From: Georgenia yuyongxinii
GTDB lineage: Bacteria > Actinomycetota > Actinomycetes > Actinomycetales > Actinomycetaceae
Direction: 5' to 3'
DNA length: 64,000 bases
Assembly: GCF_006352065.1 (NCBI RefSeq)
Contig: NZ_CP040915.1
Location: 3,844,001 to 3,908,000, forward strand
Of this stretch, positions 7,200 to 15,197 are shown piece after piece (position 1 is the first letter of the stretch; every line of letters starts with the position of its first letter). The position numbers were made by a program, and so were the translations under genes. The notes under the pieces were generated by a model. The model did no database searches, was not told the DNA's origin, and saw only the letters and a list, made by a program, of their open reading frames with translations.

Positions 7200-8645
7200 G
7201 TGGACTGGTTCGGGGCGGAGAATTCCGACGCGGCACGGTTCGTGCTGCAGCGGGGCGTCGCGCTGGTCTACGTGCTGGCCTTCGTCGCCGCGCTGCGCCA
7301 GTTCCGGCCCCTCCTCGGTGAGCACGGGCTGCTGCCCGTGCCGGCTTTCGTCGCGCGGGTGCCGGCCCGCCTGGCCCCGAGCATGTTCCACCGGCACTAC
7401 TCCGACGTCCTGCTGGTCGCGCTCGCCTGGCTCGGCCTGACGGTGGCGGCCACGCTGGTGGTCGGCCTCCCCCAGTCGGGGCCGCCGTGGCTGCCGCTGC
7501 TCGCCTTCGCCGTGGCCTGGGCGATCTACCTCTCGATCGTCAACGTCGGGCAGGTCTTCTACGGCTTCGGGTGGGAGTCGCTGCTGCTGGAGGCCGGCTT
7601 CCTCGCCGCGTTTCTCGGTTCGGACGACGTCGCAGCCCCGGTGACGGTGATCATCCTGTTCCGGTGGCTCGTGTTCCGGGTGGAGTTCGGGGCCGGGATG
7701 ATCAAGATGCGCGGCGACCCGTGCTGGCGGGACCTGACCTGCCTGTACTACCACCACGAGACCCAACCGATGCCCAACCAGGGCAGCTGGTTCTTCCACC
7801 ATCTGCCGCGCCCGCTGCACAAGGCTGAGGTCGCGGCCAACCACGTCACCCAGCTGGTGGTCCCGTTCCTGCTGTTCGTGCCGCAGCCGGTGGCCACGTT
7901 CGCCGCGGCGGTCATCGTGATCACGCAGGCCTGGCTGGTGCTCTCGGGGAACTTCGCGTGGCTCAACGCCCTGACCATGCTGCTGGCGTTCAGCGCGGTG
8001 GGCGACGAGCAGCTCGACGCCGTGCTGCCCTGGTCAGTGGGTACGCCGGGGCACGCACCCATGCCGGAATGGTTCGCCGTCGTCGTGCTCGCGATGACCG
8101 CGCTGATGGTGGTGCTCAGCTGGTGGCCCGCGCGCAACCTGCTCGACCACCACCAGAAGATGAACGCATCCTTCAACCGGTGGCACCTGGCCGGCGCGTA
8201 CGGCGCATTCGGGTCGATCACCCGGCGGCGCAACGAGGTGGTGGTCGAGGGCACCGAGGACGAGGACCCGTTCACCACCGACTGGCACGAGTACGAGTTC
8301 AAGGGCAAGCCGGGCCCGACCGGGCGGATGCCGCGGCAGTGGGCGCCCTACCACCTGCGGCTGGACTGGGGGATGTGGTTCCTCGCGCTCGGCTCCCCTT
8401 CGCAGCACCGGTGGTTCACCGTGTTCCTGCTCCGGCTGCTGGAGGCGGACGTCCCGACGTTGCGGCTGCTGCGCCGCGACCCGTTCACCGGCCGTCAGCC
8501 GCGATACGTGCGCGCCCGGGTGTTCCGCTACCGGTACTCCACCTGGGAGGAGCTGCGGCGCACCCGCCAGTGGTGGGTGCGCCGCGAGACCGGAATTCTC
8601 GTGGCTCCGCAGAGCCTGGAGACGATGCGGTCGCTGCTGCGGTGA
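7200..8645 (+). CDS. Lipase maturation factor (LMF1)-like membrane protein
   Basis: Bacterial homologue of lipase maturation factor, an ER chaperone in animals; the bacterial role is unknown. The 481-residue protein has about eight membrane helices in its N-terminal two thirds, then the conserved soluble region. Key segments are VDWFGAENSDAARFVLQRG at the start, NVGQVFYGFGWESLLLE, FRWLVFRVEFGAGMIKMRGD, TCLYYHHETQPMPN and the C-terminal APYHLRLDWGMWFLALG. I prefer the GTG at 7200, with GGAAGGGG upstream, because family members start with xxWF; ATG 7167 is the alternative. The preceding palindrome could affect its expression. Confidence 0.88.
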   Translation: MDWFGAENSDAARFVLQRGVALVYVLAFVAALRQFRPLLGEHGLLPVPAFVARVPARLAPSMFHRHYSDVLLVALAWLGLTVAATLVVGLPQSGPPWLPLLAFAVAWAIYLSIVNVGQVFYGFGWESLLLEAGFLAAFLGSDDVAAPVTVIILFRWLVFRVEFGAGMIKMRGDPCWRDLTCLYYHHETQPMPNQGSWFFHHLPRPLHKAEVAANHVTQLVVPFLLFVPQPVATFAAAVIVITQAWLVLSGNFAWLNALTMLLAFSAVGDEQLDAVLPWSVGTPGHAPMPEWFAVVVLAMTALMVVLSWWPARNLLDHHQKMNASFNRWHLAGAYGAFGSITRRRNEVVVEGTEDEDPFTTDWHEYEFKGKPGPTGRMPRQWAPYHLRLDWGMWFLALGSPSQHRWFTVFLLRLLEADVPTLRLLRRDPFTGRQPRYVRARVFRYRYSTWEELRRTRQWWVRRETGILVAPQSLETMRSLLR

Positions 8646-8677
8646 GCCGGCCGGAGGTCAGTGGCCGACGGCGTTGC

Positions 8678-9511
8678 TCACGGGTCCTCGGGGTCGATCG
8701 GGGCGTGGTGGTCGTGCCCGGCGGTGCCGCGCTTCCAGTAGCCGCTGCACTCCACGGTCGAGGCGTCAAGACCGAGCTCGCGGCGCAGGTGGCGGCGGAC
8801 CGGCTTGAGCATGGCGGCCTCCCCGCCGAACCACCAGTACCCGGTGCCCTCGGCGAGCGGGAGCGCACGGACGGCGTCCTCGAGGAGCGTCGTGGTGCCG
8901 GGGGCGGCGTCGCCGCGGTGGAGCCAGTGGATCTGGCGGTGCGGGCCGGCGAGGTCCTCGAGGTAGGCCTCGTCGGCGGTGTCCTGGGCCTCGACGAGCA
9001 CGGTCACCCGGGCGGACTCGGGCAGCACGCGCAGCCAACGGGCCAGGGCGGGCAGCGCGGTCTCGTCGCCGCCGAGCACGAACCAGTCCGCGCCGGTCGG
9101 CGCGAGCTTGGACCCGCGCGGGCCCGCGACGACGATCTGGTCGCCCTCGCTCACGTTGGCGGCCCAGCCGGCGGCAGGTCCGTCGTCGTCGTGGAGGAAG
9201 AAGTCGAGCTCGAGCTCGCCGTCGCCGTTGACGAGGGGGGTGTAGTCGCGGCTGATGAGCTCGACGCCCTCGGGCCGCTCCATGCCGGCGGGTGTGAGCC
9301 GCGGTGCGTGGAGCTCGCCGGTGGCGGGGTTGGGGAAGAACACCTTGACGTGGTCGGCCGGGCCGGTGCTGGCGAACCCGTCCATCGGGCCGGAGAGCGT
9401 CACGCGGCGCATGCGCGGCGTGAGATCACGCCAGCGGGCGACGGTCATCGGGCGGATGGCGAACTCGTGGCGGACCCGCTCGCGGGTGAGTGTGGGTGAG
9501 ATGGGGTTCAT
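8678..9511 (-). CDS. Siderophore-interacting protein (FAD-dependent ferric-siderophore reductase)
   Basis: Cytosolic flavoprotein of the SIP/ViuB family that reduces ferric siderophores to release iron. The 277-residue protein has an N-terminal FAD-binding barrel with the RDYTPL flavin motif (about residue 86). It also has GDQIVVAGPRGSK, a NAD(P)H domain with WFVLGGDETALPA, and the family C-terminus WWFGGEAAMLKPVRRHL followed by ECSGYWKRG. Start ATG at 9511; no strong RBS. It stands alone without siderophore biosynthesis or uptake genes, so it probably serves xenosiderophores (inference). A 400-bp region upstream may carry its control sites. Confidence 0.92.
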   Translation of the reverse strand: MNPISPTLTRERVRHEFAIRPMTVARWRDLTPRMRRVTLSGPMDGFASTGPADHVKVFFPNPATGELHAPRLTPAGMERPEGVELISRDYTPLVNGDGELELDFFLHDDDGPAAGWAANVSEGDQIVVAGPRGSKLAPTGADWFVLGGDETALPALARWLRVLPESARVTVLVEAQDTADEAYLEDLAGPHRQIHWLHRGDAAPGTTTLLEDAVRALPLAEGTGYWWFGGEAAMLKPVRRHLRRELGLDASTVECSGYWKRGTAGHDHHAPIDPEDP

Positions 9512-9912
9512 CGGCAGTCGGGGAACGGCGCCGTCTGGCACCCGGTCTCCCCTTTCCCTTTCCGTCGGTGGGTGACGACCCTGCACGGCGTGGCGGGGGG
9601 GCGTCCTCAGCATGCCGTGGTGGCTTCCGGCGGAGCCGGCACCTGCTCGTTCTCGCCGAGCCGGCCGCTCCCCCGCGGACGGGTGTGCGGGCCGGGGCCT
9701 CAATCTCCGGACGAATTCTCCGGGCCACGCAGAATCGGAACTGAGATCTTTCTCCGGGCCACCCTACACGGGGCCTGACGCAATTGGAACGGCCCCTCGT
9801 GCTTTATTAGGTGACGTCCGGCGCATGTACCCAAACAATTGGTACGGCTGGGCCATGCGGTGTCGGGCGAAGGCTCCACGTCGTCCGGCCGCGGGCCGGC
9901 GGCGCGGCCGCC
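9512..9912. other. Intergenic region, 401 bp, upstream of the SIP gene
   Basis: No credible gene on either strand. The stretch around 9770-9850 is distinctly A+T-richer than its surroundings and contains two CAATTG hexamers (in GACGCAATTGGAAC and AACAATTGGTAC) and a TTATTAGGTGACGTC segment. These could be operator or promoter elements for the SIP gene transcribed leftward, but none matches a complete known operator. Confidence 0.4.
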
Positions 9913-10404
9913 TCAGTGCCCCGGACGAAGCAGGCGGTACAGCTCGGCGAGGGCCGCGGTCGCGTCGGTCAGGCGCCGCCGCTGGTCCGGGTCGAGCTCG
10001 CCGAGTGCCTCCACGAGCGGGCTCCGCCAGGCGTCGGAGATCGCCCCGTGCTCCTCGGCGCCGGCGGGGGTGGGCATGATGCGGGTGATGCGCCGGTCGT
10101 CCGGGTCCTTGGCCCGGGACACGAGGCCGCGCCGGACCAGGCCGGTGATCGCGGCGCTGGTGTTGGGCTGCCGAAGGCCGAGCGCCTGGGAGAGCTCGCC
10201 CACGGTGGAGCCGGGCGCATCGAGAACCTGCTTGAGCAGTGCGATCTCCGTGGTGGGGATCGGCCCGACGCCGGCCCGTTCCGGGGCCGAGCGGTGGATC
10301 ACCCACGCGACCTCACGCAGGATCGTCGAGAGCGCCTCGAGGTCGGAGCCTCGCGTGGGCGCGCCGGAGTCGGTGGGGTGCGGGGCGTCGAGGGGCGTGG
10401 ACAT
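9913..10404 (-). CDS. MarR family transcriptional regulator (HpaR-like by context)
   Basis: Dimeric winged-helix repressor of 163 residues. The DNA-binding core is visible as IALLKQVLDAPGSTVGELSQ, then the recognition helix LRQPNTSAAITGLVRRGLV and the wing SRAKDPDDRRITRIMPT (about residues 55-115). It is intact, unlike most of its neighbours. It lies 72 bp downstream of, and on the same strand as, the disrupted FAD monooxygenase, next to homoprotocatechuate-type genes. MarR-family HpaR/HpcR represses that pathway in other bacteria, so it probably responds to an aromatic acid (inference). ATG at 10404. Confidence 0.88.
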   Translation of the reverse strand: MSTPLDAPHPTDSGAPTRGSDLEALSTILREVAWVIHRSAPERAGVGPIPTTEIALLKQVLDAPGSTVGELSQALGLRQPNTSAAITGLVRRGLVSRAKDPDDRRITRIMPTPAGAEEHGAISDAWRSPLVEALGELDPDQRRRLTDATAALAELYRLLRPGH

Positions 10405-10476
10405 GTGCGGCCACACCCTACCCTTCGCTCGCCTGCCCACCGGCTCCGGCCCCGGCTCCAGCAGCACCAGCTCGCG

Positions 10477-11606
10477 CTACAGCGGCTGCGCCATCACCTC
10501 GAGCACGTGGTTGGTGGCAGCGATGTTGTCGAAGTCCGGCAGCCGGCCCATCTCCCACTCACCGATCGCGAGCGAGGTCTCCACGATGAGCTTGCAGCGC
10601 TCGTAGCGCCGCTCGGTGAACTCGGCGAACGCCTGCTCGGCGTCGTCGTACTTGGCCAGGACCTCGCCGAGCACCACGCCATCCTCGATGGCCTGCGCGG
10701 CGCCCTGCCCCAGGTGGGGCGTGATGGCGTGCACGGCGTCGCCCATCAGGACGATGCGCCCGCGGTGCCACGGGGCGGGCGAGATGAGTGACTCCTCGGG
10801 CCGGAGGACGATCTCGGTGTCCTCGGTGAGGAATTCGTCGCGCACCCGGCCGGTCAGGCCGCCGAAGGGTGCGAGGTGCTCGCGCAGCTGCTCCCTGCAC
10901 TCGACCTGCGAGCGCTCCTGCTTGGGCATGTCCGTGTTGTAGAAGAAGTAGGCCAGCTCCGGGCCGATCGGGACGAAGCCCGCCATGCCCTTCGGTCCCT
11001 TCTGCAGGATGATCCGGTCGATCTCCGGCAGGCGCGGCATGTTGAGGCGGTAAGCGGACTGGCCGATGTACCGGGGGGCGAGCGTCTGGTCGAGCACGTA
11101 GCTTCGGACCTGCGAGTAGACGCCGTCGGCGCCGACGACGTAGTCGAACCGCTCCGTCGTCCCGTCCGGGTAGACCACCGTCACGCCGTCGGCGTCCGGC
11201 TGAAGCTCGGAGAACGTGGACTTGTACCGGATCTCCGCACCGACCTCCTGGGTGCGTTCGGTGAGGATCTCGTGGAGCTTGGGCCGGGTGAGCCCGTTCA
11301 GCGGGGGCAGGTCGGATCCCTCGATCGGCGTGCCCCGCAGGGGTGCAGGTGGTTTCCGTCGACGTCGTACATCGCGCCCCACTCGGACGCCGGGTAGCCG
11401 GCGTCCATGCAGGCCTGGGCGCAGCCGAGCGCGTCCAGCGCACGGAGCGCGTTGATGGGCTGGATGATGCCCACGCCGAAGATCGACGAGTGCAGGTCGT
11501 GCTGGCGCTCGAGCACCGTGACGGCGAGGCCCGCCTGACGAAGGGCGATCGCGGCGGAGAGCCCGCCGATACCGCCACCGACAACCAACACATTTCTTCC
11601 GGTCAT
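10477..11606 (-). pseudogene. FAD-dependent aromatic monooxygenase, frameshifted
   Basis: Group A flavoprotein hydroxylase, about 376 codons. The N-terminal part (11606 to about 11345) carries the dinucleotide-binding motif VVGGGIGGLSAAIALRQAG. The C-terminal part (about 11340 to 10477) carries DYVVGADGVYSQVR and the second FAD motif GRIVLMGDAVHAITPHLGQGA. The two parts are in different frames. The break is in a CACCCCTG run near 11340, where one more C would give a continuous HLHPLRGTPIEG. As written, the first part stops after about 100 residues. It is divergent from the dioxygenase and probably hydroxylated the ring before cleavage. A sequencing indel cannot be excluded. Confidence 0.85.
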
Positions 11607-11807
11607 GCCATTTCTCCTACGTCGTGGTGGGAGTTCGTCACTCGACCGGGGTTATCCCCTGACAATGGTCGGTGCGTTCTCGCCGGGAAACGGTGCTGCG
11701 TGCTTCAGCGCACTATTCGTGCTTCGGTGTGCGATTCCCGCCAGGTCATGGGAATGCCAGGCTGACACCGATACAGGGACCAGGAACCCCAATGACGGGA
11801 GTCACCG
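11607..11807. promoter_or_regulatory. Divergent control region of the aromatic cluster
   Basis: This 201-bp spacer separates the leftward monooxygenase-marR unit from the rightward dioxygenase unit. It holds an inverted repeat ATTCCC-N10-GGGAAT (11734-11755) and a 19-bp-spaced direct repeat GTGCTTC (11700 and 11719). Either is a candidate MarR operator. No canonical -35/-10 pair is clear. Confidence 0.4.
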
Positions 11808-12803
11808 ATGTTGCCGATCACAAACCCCGAGTCGGCGTTCATGCTCACCCGGGCCAGCCACGTCTCGCTCGGCGTCACCGATCTGGAGAAGAGCCGCGAT
11901 TTCTACCGGGACGTCATCGGTCTCGTCGTCACGGAGGAGACGGACGACGCCGTCTACCTGCGCGGGCTGGAGGAGGCAGCGCACCACAGCCTCGTGCTCG
12001 AGCGCGCCGCCGCGGCGCAGGCGCACCGGATCGGCCTGCGGGTACGCGCCGACGCGGACATCACCGCAGCCGAGAAGTTCTTCGTCTCCGCGGGCATCGA
12101 GCACCAGCGGGTGGAGCGGGCGCACCAGGGCCCGACCCTGCAGTTCCGCGACCCCGTCGGCACCTTGATGGAGCTCACCTCCTCGATGGACGTGGTCGAG
12201 CGCAAGATGCAGAACTTCGACGAGTACCGCGCCGGGTTCCCCCAGCGCCTCGACCACTACCAGGTCGTCACCTACGACGTGCAGGCCGCGACGGACTTCT
12301 GGACCGGGCTCGGGATGCGGATCTCCGAGTACACGGCCAAGGACGGCACGGACGAGCTGTGGGGCACCTGGATGGAGGTCAAGGGCAACACGCACGACCT
12401 GGTCTTCACCAAGGGGCGCGGTCCGCGGCTGCACCACTTCGCCTACGCGGTGCCCGACGGCACCTCCCTGCTGCACGCCGCCGACGTGGCGGGTGCCATG
12501 GGCTTCGGGGACGAGATCGACCGCGGCCCGGGTCGCCACGGGATCAGCAACGCGCTCTTCCTCTACCTGCGCGACCCCGACCAGCACCGCATCGAGCTGT
12601 TCAACGCCCACTACCAGTTCATCGACCTGGAGACCCCGCCCATCCGCTGGGACATCAGCAACGCCAGGCGGGCCCAGCTGTGGGGCATGCCCGCGTCGAA
12701 CCGGTGGTTCTTCGAGGCGAGCGAGTTCCCCGGCGAGCCGGTGCGGGAGCCGCTGCTGCAGGCGGCGCCGCCCACGCTCGAGGCGTACCTCGCCCTGCAC
12801 TGA
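11808..12803 (+). CDS. Extradiol ring-cleavage dioxygenase (homoprotocatechuate 2,3-dioxygenase type, VOC fold)
   Basis: Opens catechol-type rings next to the hydroxyl groups using Fe(II) or Mn(II) and O2. The 331-residue protein has two VOC modules. The predicted metal ligands are intact: His150 (RLDHYQVV), His209/His210 (GPRLHHFAYA) and Glu263 (HRIELFNAHY). The spacing matches Brevibacterium/Arthrobacter homoprotocatechuate 2,3-dioxygenase, as do DLEKSRDFYRDVIGLVVTEE and the GPGRHGISNALFLYLRDPD block. ATG 11808 has GGGAG 6-7 nt upstream. It is the only structural gene of the cluster without an indel. The exact catechol substrate is inferred from similarity. Confidence 0.88.
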   Translation: MLPITNPESAFMLTRASHVSLGVTDLEKSRDFYRDVIGLVVTEETDDAVYLRGLEEAAHHSLVLERAAAAQAHRIGLRVRADADITAAEKFFVSAGIEHQRVERAHQGPTLQFRDPVGTLMELTSSMDVVERKMQNFDEYRAGFPQRLDHYQVVTYDVQAATDFWTGLGMRISEYTAKDGTDELWGTWMEVKGNTHDLVFTKGRGPRLHHFAYAVPDGTSLLHAADVAGAMGFGDEIDRGPGRHGISNALFLYLRDPDQHRIELFNAHYQFIDLETPPIRWDISNARRAQLWGMPASNRWFFEASEFPGEPVREPLLQAAPPTLEAYLALH

Positions 12804-12828
12804 GCCGGCCAACGAAAGAGATCACACG

Positions 12829-13555
12829 ATGACCACCACATCTGACCGCACGCACGCACAGCCCGGCACCCTCCCGGCCGAGCTGCGCGCCAAGCTCGAG
12901 CGTGCGCCGGTCGCGGGGCTCTCCGCGCAGCTGCGCAAGCGGGGCCTGAACAACATGACTATCGACGGCGTGCGCCCGATGCACCCGACGGCGAAGCTGG
13001 TCGGCACCGCCAGGACGCTGCGGTTCGTGCCCCACCGCGAGGACCTGTTCACCAGTCACGGCGGCGGCTACAACGCCCAGAAGCGGACGTTCGACGCGGT
13101 CGAGACCGGTGAGGTCATCGTCATCGAGGGGCGCGGCGAGACCGGCTCGGCCACGCTGGGCGACATCCTCGCCATCCGCGCCCACGCCCGCGGCGCCGCC
13201 CATCGTCACTGACGGCTGCGTCCGGGACTATGCGGCGGTCGCCGCCGTCGGGATCCCGTTGTACTCCGCGGGCGCTCACCCCGCCGTCCTCGGACGCAAG
13301 CACGTGCCGTGGGAGGCGGACGTGATCATCGGCTGCGGCGGCACCACCGTGCAACCCGGCGACATCCTCGTCGGGGACGGGGACGGCGTCCTCGTCATCC
13401 CACCCGCGATCGCCGACGAGGTCGTCGACGCGTGCCTGGCCCAGGAGGACGAGGACGCGTGGATCGCGGAGCGCGTCGCCGAGGGCCACGCCGTCGAGGG
13501 GCTGTTCCCGATGGACGCCGCCTGGCGGGCCCGCTTCGAGAGCGAGACCCGGTGA
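12829..13555 (+). pseudogene. RraA-like protein, frameshifted
   Basis: RraA-fold proteins in catabolic clusters often act as HMG/CHA-type aldolases or oxaloacetate decarboxylases rather than RNase E regulators. The 5' part (ATG 12829) reads LRAKLERAPVAGLSAQLRKR through GETGSATLGDILAIRAHARG and then hits a stop at 13210-13212. The rest, VTDGCVRDYAAVAAVGIPLY to QPGDILVGDGDGVLVIPP, is in another frame and includes the conserved DGxxRD active-site loop. The break is near 13200 in GCCGCCCATCGTC, consistent with loss of two bases from an Ala-Gly-Ile stretch. The last bases overlap the hydratase start. Confidence 0.82.
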
Positions 13556-14339
13556 CGCTCGATCCCCAGACCGTCGTCGCGATCGCCGATGAGCTCGCGG
13601 TCGCCGAGCGTGACCGGTCCACCGTGCCCCGGCTGACCGCGCGGCACCCCGGCATGACGGTGGAGGACGCGTACGCGGTGCAGAACGAGTGGCGCCGCCG
13701 CGGCATCGCCGCCGGACGGCGCCTGGTGGGTCGCAAGATCGGGTTGACCTCGAAGGTCATGCAGAACGCGACCGGGATCAGCGAGCCGGACTACGGCGCG
13801 ATCTTCGCCGACGCCGTGTCGAGAACGGTTCCGTCATCGAGCACAGCCGCTTGTCCAACGTGCGGATCGAGGTCGAGCTCGCGTTCGTCCTGGCCGAACC
13901 GCTGCAGGGCCCGGACGTCACCGTCTTCGACGTCCTGCGGGCGACGGACTACGTCGTGCCGGCACTGGAGATCCTGACCTCGCGCCTCGAGCTCGCGGGC
14001 CGCACCATCGTCGACAACATCAGCGACAACGCGGCGTTCGGTGGCCTCGTCCACGGCGGCAACCCGGTGAAGGTCGGTGACGTCGACCTGCGCTGGGTCT
14101 CGGCGCTGCTGTACCGCAACGAGGTCATCGAGGAGTCGGGGGTGGCGGCCGCCGTGCTGAACCACCCGGCGACGGGTGTGGCGTGGCTGGCGAACAAGCT
14201 CGCTGTCCACGGCGACCGCCTCGAGGCCGGGGAGATCATCCTGGCCGGGTCGTTCACCCGGCCGATGTGGGTCGAGAAGGGCGACACCGTGCTCGCCGAC
14301 TTCCGGGAGCTGGGGACGATCACATGCCGGTTCAGCTGA
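13552..14339 (+). pseudogene. 2-oxo-hept-4-ene-1,7-dioate hydratase-type (FAH superfamily), frameshifted
   Basis: Hydratase of meta-cleavage pathways, adding water to the 2-oxo-enoic acid before the aldolase step. The GTG at 13552 overlaps the preceding stop. The N-terminal frame reads AVQNEWRRRGIAAGRRLVGR and KIGLTSKVMQNATGISEPDY. Near 13819 the frame breaks (GCCGTGTCGAGAACG). Adding one T restores FADAVFENGSVIEHSRL, and the second frame continues with VRIEVELAFVLAEPLQGPDV, the metal-binding ExE region, and SDNAAFGGLVHGGNPVKVGD to the stop at 14339. Without repair the product is truncated at about one third of its length. Confidence 0.85.
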
Positions 14340-15142
14340 CACCGACGCTCCGCGAGGCGCTCGCCGGGACGTCCCGGCCGCTGGCGGGGATCTGGGTCTG
14401 CTCGGGCAGCCCGCTCGTCGCCGAGATCGTGGCCGGGTCGGGGATCGACTGGTTGCTGATCGACCAGGAGCACGGGCCGAGCCAGCTGGAGTCCACCCTC
14501 AGGCAGCTGCAGGCCGTCGCCGCCTACCCCCGTCACCCCCGTCGTGCGTGTGCCGTCGGACGACGCGGTGACGATCAAGCAGGTGCTCGACCTTGGCGCG
14601 CAGAACCTTCTCGTGCCGATGGTGTCCTCGGCGGCGCAGGCCCGCGACGTCGTGCGCGCCGTGCGCTACCCGCCGTGCGCTACCCGCCGCGCGGCGTGCG
14701 GGGCGTGGGGTCGGCGCTCGCCCGGTCGGCACGCTGGAACCGCGTCGAGGACTACCTCATGAACACGGACCGGTACGTGTCCTTGTTCGTCCAGATCGAG
14801 ACGGTGGACGGTGTCGAGGCGGCAGCGGAGATCGCCGCCACCGACGGGGTCGACGGCGTGTTCGTCGGTCCGTCCGACCTCGCCGCGTCCATGGGCCTGA
14901 TCGGTCAGCAGACCCACTCGGACGTGACGGCCGCGGTGCGCCGCGCCTTCGAGGCGGTGCGTTCCGCCGGAAAACCCGTCGGCGTCAACGCGTTCGACCC
15001 GGCCGTCGCGCAGTCCTATCTCGACGCCGGCGCGACGTTCGTGCTCGTCGGCGCCGACGTCGCCCTGCTGGCCCGCAGCACCGAGGCGCTCGCCGCCCGA
15101 TACGTACCGGCTGCCAACCGGGACGCACGCCCGTCCTACTGA
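14324..15142 (+). CDS. HpcH/HpaI-type 2-oxo acid aldolase with an internally misframed segment (probably inactive)
   Basis: Class II pyruvate aldolase family (4-hydroxy-2-oxoheptanedioate aldolase). The 272-codon frame is open, but residues about 70-117 are misread. One extra C in TACCCCCGTC near 14530 throws the frame off. An exact 14-bp duplication (14661-14674 and 14675-14688) restores it, because 1+14 is a multiple of 3. The lost stretch would read [14 protein letters not shown] and [16 protein letters not shown] in the adjacent frame; it contains the Arg equivalent to catalytic Arg70 of HpaI. His (DQEHGPS), Glu (FVQIETVDG) and Asp (FVGPSDLAA) survive. Its ATG overlaps the hydratase end. 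Confidence 0.85.
   Translation: MPVQLTPTLREALAGTSRPLAGIWVCSGSPLVAEIVAGSGIDWLLIDQEHGPSQLESTLRQLQAVAAYPRHPRRACAVGRRGDDQAGARPWRAEPSRADGVLGGAGPRRRARRALPAVRYPPRGVRGVGSALARSARWNRVEDYLMNTDRYVSLFVQIETVDGVEAAAEIAATDGVDGVFVGPSDLAASMGLIGQQTHSDVTAAVRRAFEAVRSAGKPVGVNAFDPAVAQSYLDAGATFVLVGADVALLARSTEALAARYVPAANRDARPSY
14661..14688 (+). repeat. 14-bp exact tandem duplication inside the aldolase
   Basis: GTGCGCTACCCGCC occurs twice in a row. Removing one copy gives the conserved [13 protein letters not shown] reading without a break. The duplication is therefore a recent mutation within the gene, not family sequence. Confidence 0.9.
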
Positions 15143-15197
15143 GGGGCCGTGGGCCGATACGACGCTGCGGGCGCGGCTTCGATACGACGCTGCCACG

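Noticed and set aside
9800-9820. TTATTAGGTGACGTC as a DtxR/IdeR iron box for the siderophore-interacting protein
   Set aside because: Only one half of the TTAGGTTAGGCTAACCTAA consensus is matched and the other half is absent. Iron control remains possible but is not supported.
12829-13555. RraA-like product as an RNase E regulator
   Set aside because: The catabolic setting and the frameshift argue against a housekeeping RNase E role; the RraA fold is common in aldolases and decarboxylases of such clusters.
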